Assembly (NCBI RefSeq): GCF_001073085.1
Contig: NZ_JVFV01000017.1
Span: 1-55,103 of the forward strand
DNA length: 55,103 nucleotides
DNA from: Streptococcus pseudopneumoniae
Lineage (GTDB): Bacteria; Bacillota; Bacilli; Lactobacillales; Streptococcaceae
Direction: 5' to 3'
The notes beneath the pieces are model-generated. The model did not search any database and was not told where the DNA came from. It saw only the letters and a program-made list of their open reading frames with translations. This document shows, one piece after another, positions 52,803 to 55,103 of the stretch. Both the position numbers and the translations under genes were made by a program. Numbering within the stretch: the stretch's first letter is position 1; every line of letters begins with the position of its first letter.

Positions 52803-54002
52803 ATGGCAAAATTGACTGTTAAAGACGTTGAGTTGAAAGGGAAAAAAGTTCTCGTTCGTGTTGACTTCAACGTTCCTGTAAAAGATGGCGTGATTACTAA
52901 TGACAACCGTATCACTGCAGCTCTTCCAACTATCAAGTACATCCTTGAACAAGGTGGACGTGCAATCCTCTTCTCTCACCTTGGACGTGTAAAAGAAGAA
53001 GCAGACAAAGCTGGTAAATCACTTGCTCCTGTAGCTGCTGACTTGGCTGCTAAATTGGGTCAAGAAGTTACATTCCTTCCAGGTGTTACTCGTGGTGCTG
53101 AATTGGAAGCGGCTATCAACGCTCTTGAAGATGGACAAGTTCTTTTGGTTGAAAACACTCGTTTTGAAGATGTTGACGGTAAGAAAGAATCTAAAAACGA
53201 TCCTGAACTTGGTAAATACTGGGCATCACTTGGAGATGGTATCTTCGTAAACGATGCATTCGGTACTGCTCACCGTGCACACGCATCTAACGTTGGTATC
53301 TCAGCAAACGTTGAAAAAGCAGTCGCTGGATTCCTTCTTGAAAACGAAATTGCTTACATCCAAGAAGCAGTTGAAGCTCCAGAACGTCCATTCGTGGCTA
53401 TCCTTGGTGGTTCAAAAGTTTCAGACAAGATCGGTGTTATCGAAAACTTGCTTGAAAAAGCTGATAAAGTTCTTATCGGTGGTGGTATGACTTACACATT
53501 CTACAAAGCACAAGGTATCGAAATCGGTAACTCACTTGTAGAAGAAGATAAATTGGATGTTGCGAAAGCTCTTCTTGAAAAAGCAAACGGCAAATTGATC
53601 TTGCCAGTTGACTCAAAAGAAGCGAACGCATTTGCTGACTACACTGAAGTGAAAGACACTGAAGGTGAAGCAGTTGACCCAGGTTTCCTTGGTCTTGACA
53701 TCGGTCCAAAATCTATCGCTAAATTTGACGAAGCTTTGACTGGTGCTAAAACAGTTGTATGGAACGGACCTATGGGTGTATTTGAAAACCCTGACTTCCA
53801 AGCTGGTACAATCGGTGTAATGGACGCTATCGTGAAACAACCAGGCGTTAAATCAATCATCGGTGGTGGTGATTCAGCTGCCGCAGCTATCAACCTTGGT
53901 CGTGCAGACAAGTTCTCATGGATCTCTACTGGTGGTGGAGCATCAATGGAACTTCTTGAAGGTAAAGTTCTTCCAGGATTGGCTGCACTTACAGAAAAAT
54001 AA
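52803..54002 (+). CDS. pgk: Phosphoglycerate kinase
   Basis: The 399-aa glycolytic enzyme makes ATP from 1,3-bisphosphoglycerate. It has [44 protein letters not shown], and [10 protein letters not shown] with the late [13 protein letters not shown]. Codons are strongly biased, as expected for high expression. AAGGAG precedes the ATG. Confidence 0.97.
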   Translation: MAKLTVKDVELKGKKVLVRVDFNVPVKDGVITNDNRITAALPTIKYILEQGGRAILFSHLGRVKEEADKAGKSLAPVAADLAAKLGQEVTFLPGVTRGAELEAAINALEDGQVLLVENTRFEDVDGKKESKNDPELGKYWASLGDGIFVNDAFGTAHRAHASNVGISANVEKAVAGFLLENEIAYIQEAVEAPERPFVAILGGSKVSDKIGVIENLLEKADKVLIGGGMTYTFYKAQGIEIGNSLVEEDKLDVAKALLEKANGKLILPVDSKEANAFADYTEVKDTEGEAVDPGFLGLDIGPKSIAKFDEALTGAKTVVWNGPMGVFENPDFQAGTIGVMDAIVKQPGVKSIIGGGDSAAAAINLGRADKFSWISTGGGASMELLEGKVLPGLAALTEK

Positions 54003-54066
54003 TTTCAGCCCGCTAGTCTCTATAAAATCCTGATTTTGTAGAAAAAGGAACAAAACTGAAACGTTA

Positions 54067-54095
54067 ACAAAAAGGTGGCTCTGTCACCTTTTTGT
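54067..54095 (+). terminator. Terminator of pgk
   Basis: ACAAAAAGGTG and CACCTTTTTGT form an 11-bp stem with a short loop. Confidence 0.85.
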
Positions 54096-54109
54096 GTTAG
54101 TGGATGTAT

Positions 54110-54165
54110 TTGTGACGCGGTGGTGGAGCATCAGAACTCCTTGATACTGAACAATGGCAAAAGTT
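54110..54165 (+). pseudogene. Short remnant resembling the pgk 3' end
   Basis: GGTGGTGGAGCATCA at 54119-54133 is identical to 53931-53945 inside pgk, and the following GAACTCCTTGA resembles GAACTTCTTGA there. This looks like a leftover of a partial duplication. The rest of 54003-54315 shows only terminators and no gene. Confidence 0.45.
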
Positions 54166-54289
54166 AGTGATTTTTAACAATTGTTGATGTTGATGATAGA
54201 AAATTAACTTTAGACTGATACAAGGCGATGAAGCGTTATTCGTATCACAACAAATTTACATGTTATAAGGAAAGAAAATTGAACGAATG

Positions 54290-54323
54290 AAAAAATGACC
54301 GCTAGGATTCAAATCTTAGCGGT
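54290..54323 (-). terminator. Terminator of the Xre gene
   Basis: ACCGCTA and TAGCGGT with an inner stem, followed on the minus strand by a T run (A run at 54290-54295). It overlaps the last codons. Confidence 0.75.
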
Positions 54324-54663
54324 TTGGTTTTTCTTTCACGGTTTTTATTAGTAATTGGAAGGCTTCTAATAGCTGTTCTTGACTCGTTTGTGGGAGTTGA
54401 GTTAATTGATCAGCTAATAACTCTAGATGTGGATTCTTTTGGGTTATACGGCTTTCAAATAGCTCTGATGGTGTGATATTAAGAGCTGTGATAATCTTTT
54501 CAAGTGTATCAATCTTTATATTTGAACCCTTTGTTTCAAGGTTGGAAATATAATCTATACCCACACCAGCCTTTTCACTGAGCTTTTGTTGACTTAATCT
54601 TTTTTCTTTGCGAATGGTACGAATTTTTTGACCGATATATTTTTTTAATTGAATAGGTTCCAT
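54316..54663 (-). CDS. Xre-family HTH regulator
   Basis: The 115-aa protein has a Cro/CI HTH (IRKEKRLSQQKLSEKAGVGIDYISNLE, about residues 17-43) and a helical tail. Its design is close to the regulator at 3199, including SNIKIDTLEKIITALN. No obvious target lies beside it. It stands between pgk and an IS200 end, an accessory-looking spot. Confidence 0.85.
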   Translation of the reverse strand: MEPIQLKKYIGQKIRTIRKEKRLSQQKLSEKAGVGIDYISNLETKGSNIKIDTLEKIITALNITPSELFESRITQKNPHLELLADQLTQLPQTSQEQLLEAFQLLIKTVKEKPNR

Positions 54664-54819
54664 GTTTTACCTCGTTTATCTACCATAATACAAGGAATAA
54701 AAGCAGAAAATAACCAGTGTGCAAACAAATATTTACAAAAATATTGTCTATAAACTAAAATCGTGTTAAAATACTGGTATAAAATATGTAAAATTGCATG
54801 ATATACTACGTATGCCATG

Positions 54820-55103
54820 GTTTGACTTAACAGTCAAACCAATCCTATTATGTGACTTTCAGTCCGTCTCGCTCCGTTAGGTGCGAGACAAAAGAACCAC
54901 CCGCTATGCGGGTGCGCATCGAAGGTTATACCAAAAAACTCCAAACGCGATACAATTAAGGTGTTCAAGCCAATTGTAAAGCGAAAGGAGAAAAATATGG
55001 CTCAAAAAGCACATAGTTTATCACACACAAAATGGATGTGTTATATCACATTGTGTTCACCCCTAAGTATAGACGAAAAGTGATCTATAATCAATATCGA
55101 AGT
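54820..55103 (+). mobile_element. IS200/IS605-family element, left end, cut by window edge
   Basis: The left end shows three hairpins: GGTTTGACT-TAAC-AGTCAAACC (54820-54841), GTCTCGC / GCGAGAC (54866-54889) and CACCCGC-TAT-GCGGGTG (54898-54914). IS200-type elements use such left-end and leader hairpins for TnpA recognition and for holding translation low. The right end is outside the window. Confidence 0.8.
54997..55103 (+). pseudogene. tnpA: IS200-type TnpA, frameshifted and truncated by window
   Basis: The start MAQKAHSLSHTKWMC matches IS200 transposases, but the frame then ends at a TGA near 55081. The expected YHIVFTPKYRRKVIYNQY continues in the next frame from about 55044, as if one base (in a TGT-AAG-TAT context) were lost. 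AAAGGAG precedes the ATG. The rest lies outside the window. Confidence 0.82.

Noticed and set aside
1..55103. CRISPR array or cas genes
   Set aside because: No regularly spaced repeats other than the fucosidase coding repeats and BOX element; no cas-like proteins.

Overview
The window is chromosomal DNA from a mitis-group Streptococcus (close to S. mitis, S. oralis or S. pneumoniae). This rests on a BOX repeat (20925-21125), two YSIRK/LPXTG surface glycosidases, streptococcal gene strings such as rarA-DUF3013, nrdR-dnaB-dnaI, murI-rdgB-yfcE-cbpB-xerDL-scpA-scpB-rluB-yidD and endoD-pgk, and the low G+C content. All identifications come from reading the sequence and recalled family knowledge; no database search was run.

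Positions 159-9836 hold a 9.65-kb integrated mobile element, probably a MobT/TcpA-type integrative and mobilizable element. It is bounded by 26-bp direct repeats, the right copy covering the 3' end of tRNA-Lys(CTT). It carries a tyrosine integrase, a DUF771-like excisionase candidate, a Rep_trans/MobT relaxase candidate, an FtsK/TcpA-like ATPase preceded by a separate membrane protein, two small transfer-type ORFs, an Xre regulator, an unrecognised 255-aa protein, and a 900-aa LPXTG protein of the SEC10/PgrA surface-exclusion family. A G/C-rich hairpin at 6676-6700 resembles the oriT of related elements. Next to the element lie tRNA-Lys and 6S RNA, both on the minus strand.

From 10.1 to 18.3 kb are rarA (minus), then plus-strand housekeeping and modification genes: DUF3013, a frameshifted M50-like membrane peptidase, Nudix, GNAT, prmA, rsmE, pepF and a membrane thioredoxin. 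An 88-bp imperfect inverted repeat precedes prmA. From 18.4 to 20.9 kb are a SnoaL-like gene and an HxlR regulator with palindromes between them, a DUF2785 gene and an aquaporin. Then a BOX element and the minus-strand queuosine operon queC-queD-queE-queF, whose leader has a terminator and an unassigned structured region.

From 23.6 to 27.8 kb are trxA, DUF4649, a cysteine-rich MarR regulator with two copies of a palindromic operator candidate, lrgAB, and a YtrA-like GntR/ABC transporter operon. From 27.9 to 32.5 kb are nrdR, dnaB, dnaI, a nitroreductase and der. A 1.7-kaa GH95 alpha-fucosidase (minus) follows.

From 38.1 to 45.8 kb are yneF, the murI-to-yidD cluster, pepA and a small immunity-like gene. 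NptA-type phosphate transporter (minus), the 1.6-kaa endo-beta-N-acetylglucosaminidase EndoD and pgk come next. The last 1 kb has a pgk 3' remnant, a second Xre regulator and the left end of a frameshifted IS200/IS605 element cut by the window edge. The two LPXTG glycosidases both have cre-like sites, which suggests shared CcpA control of host-glycan use.
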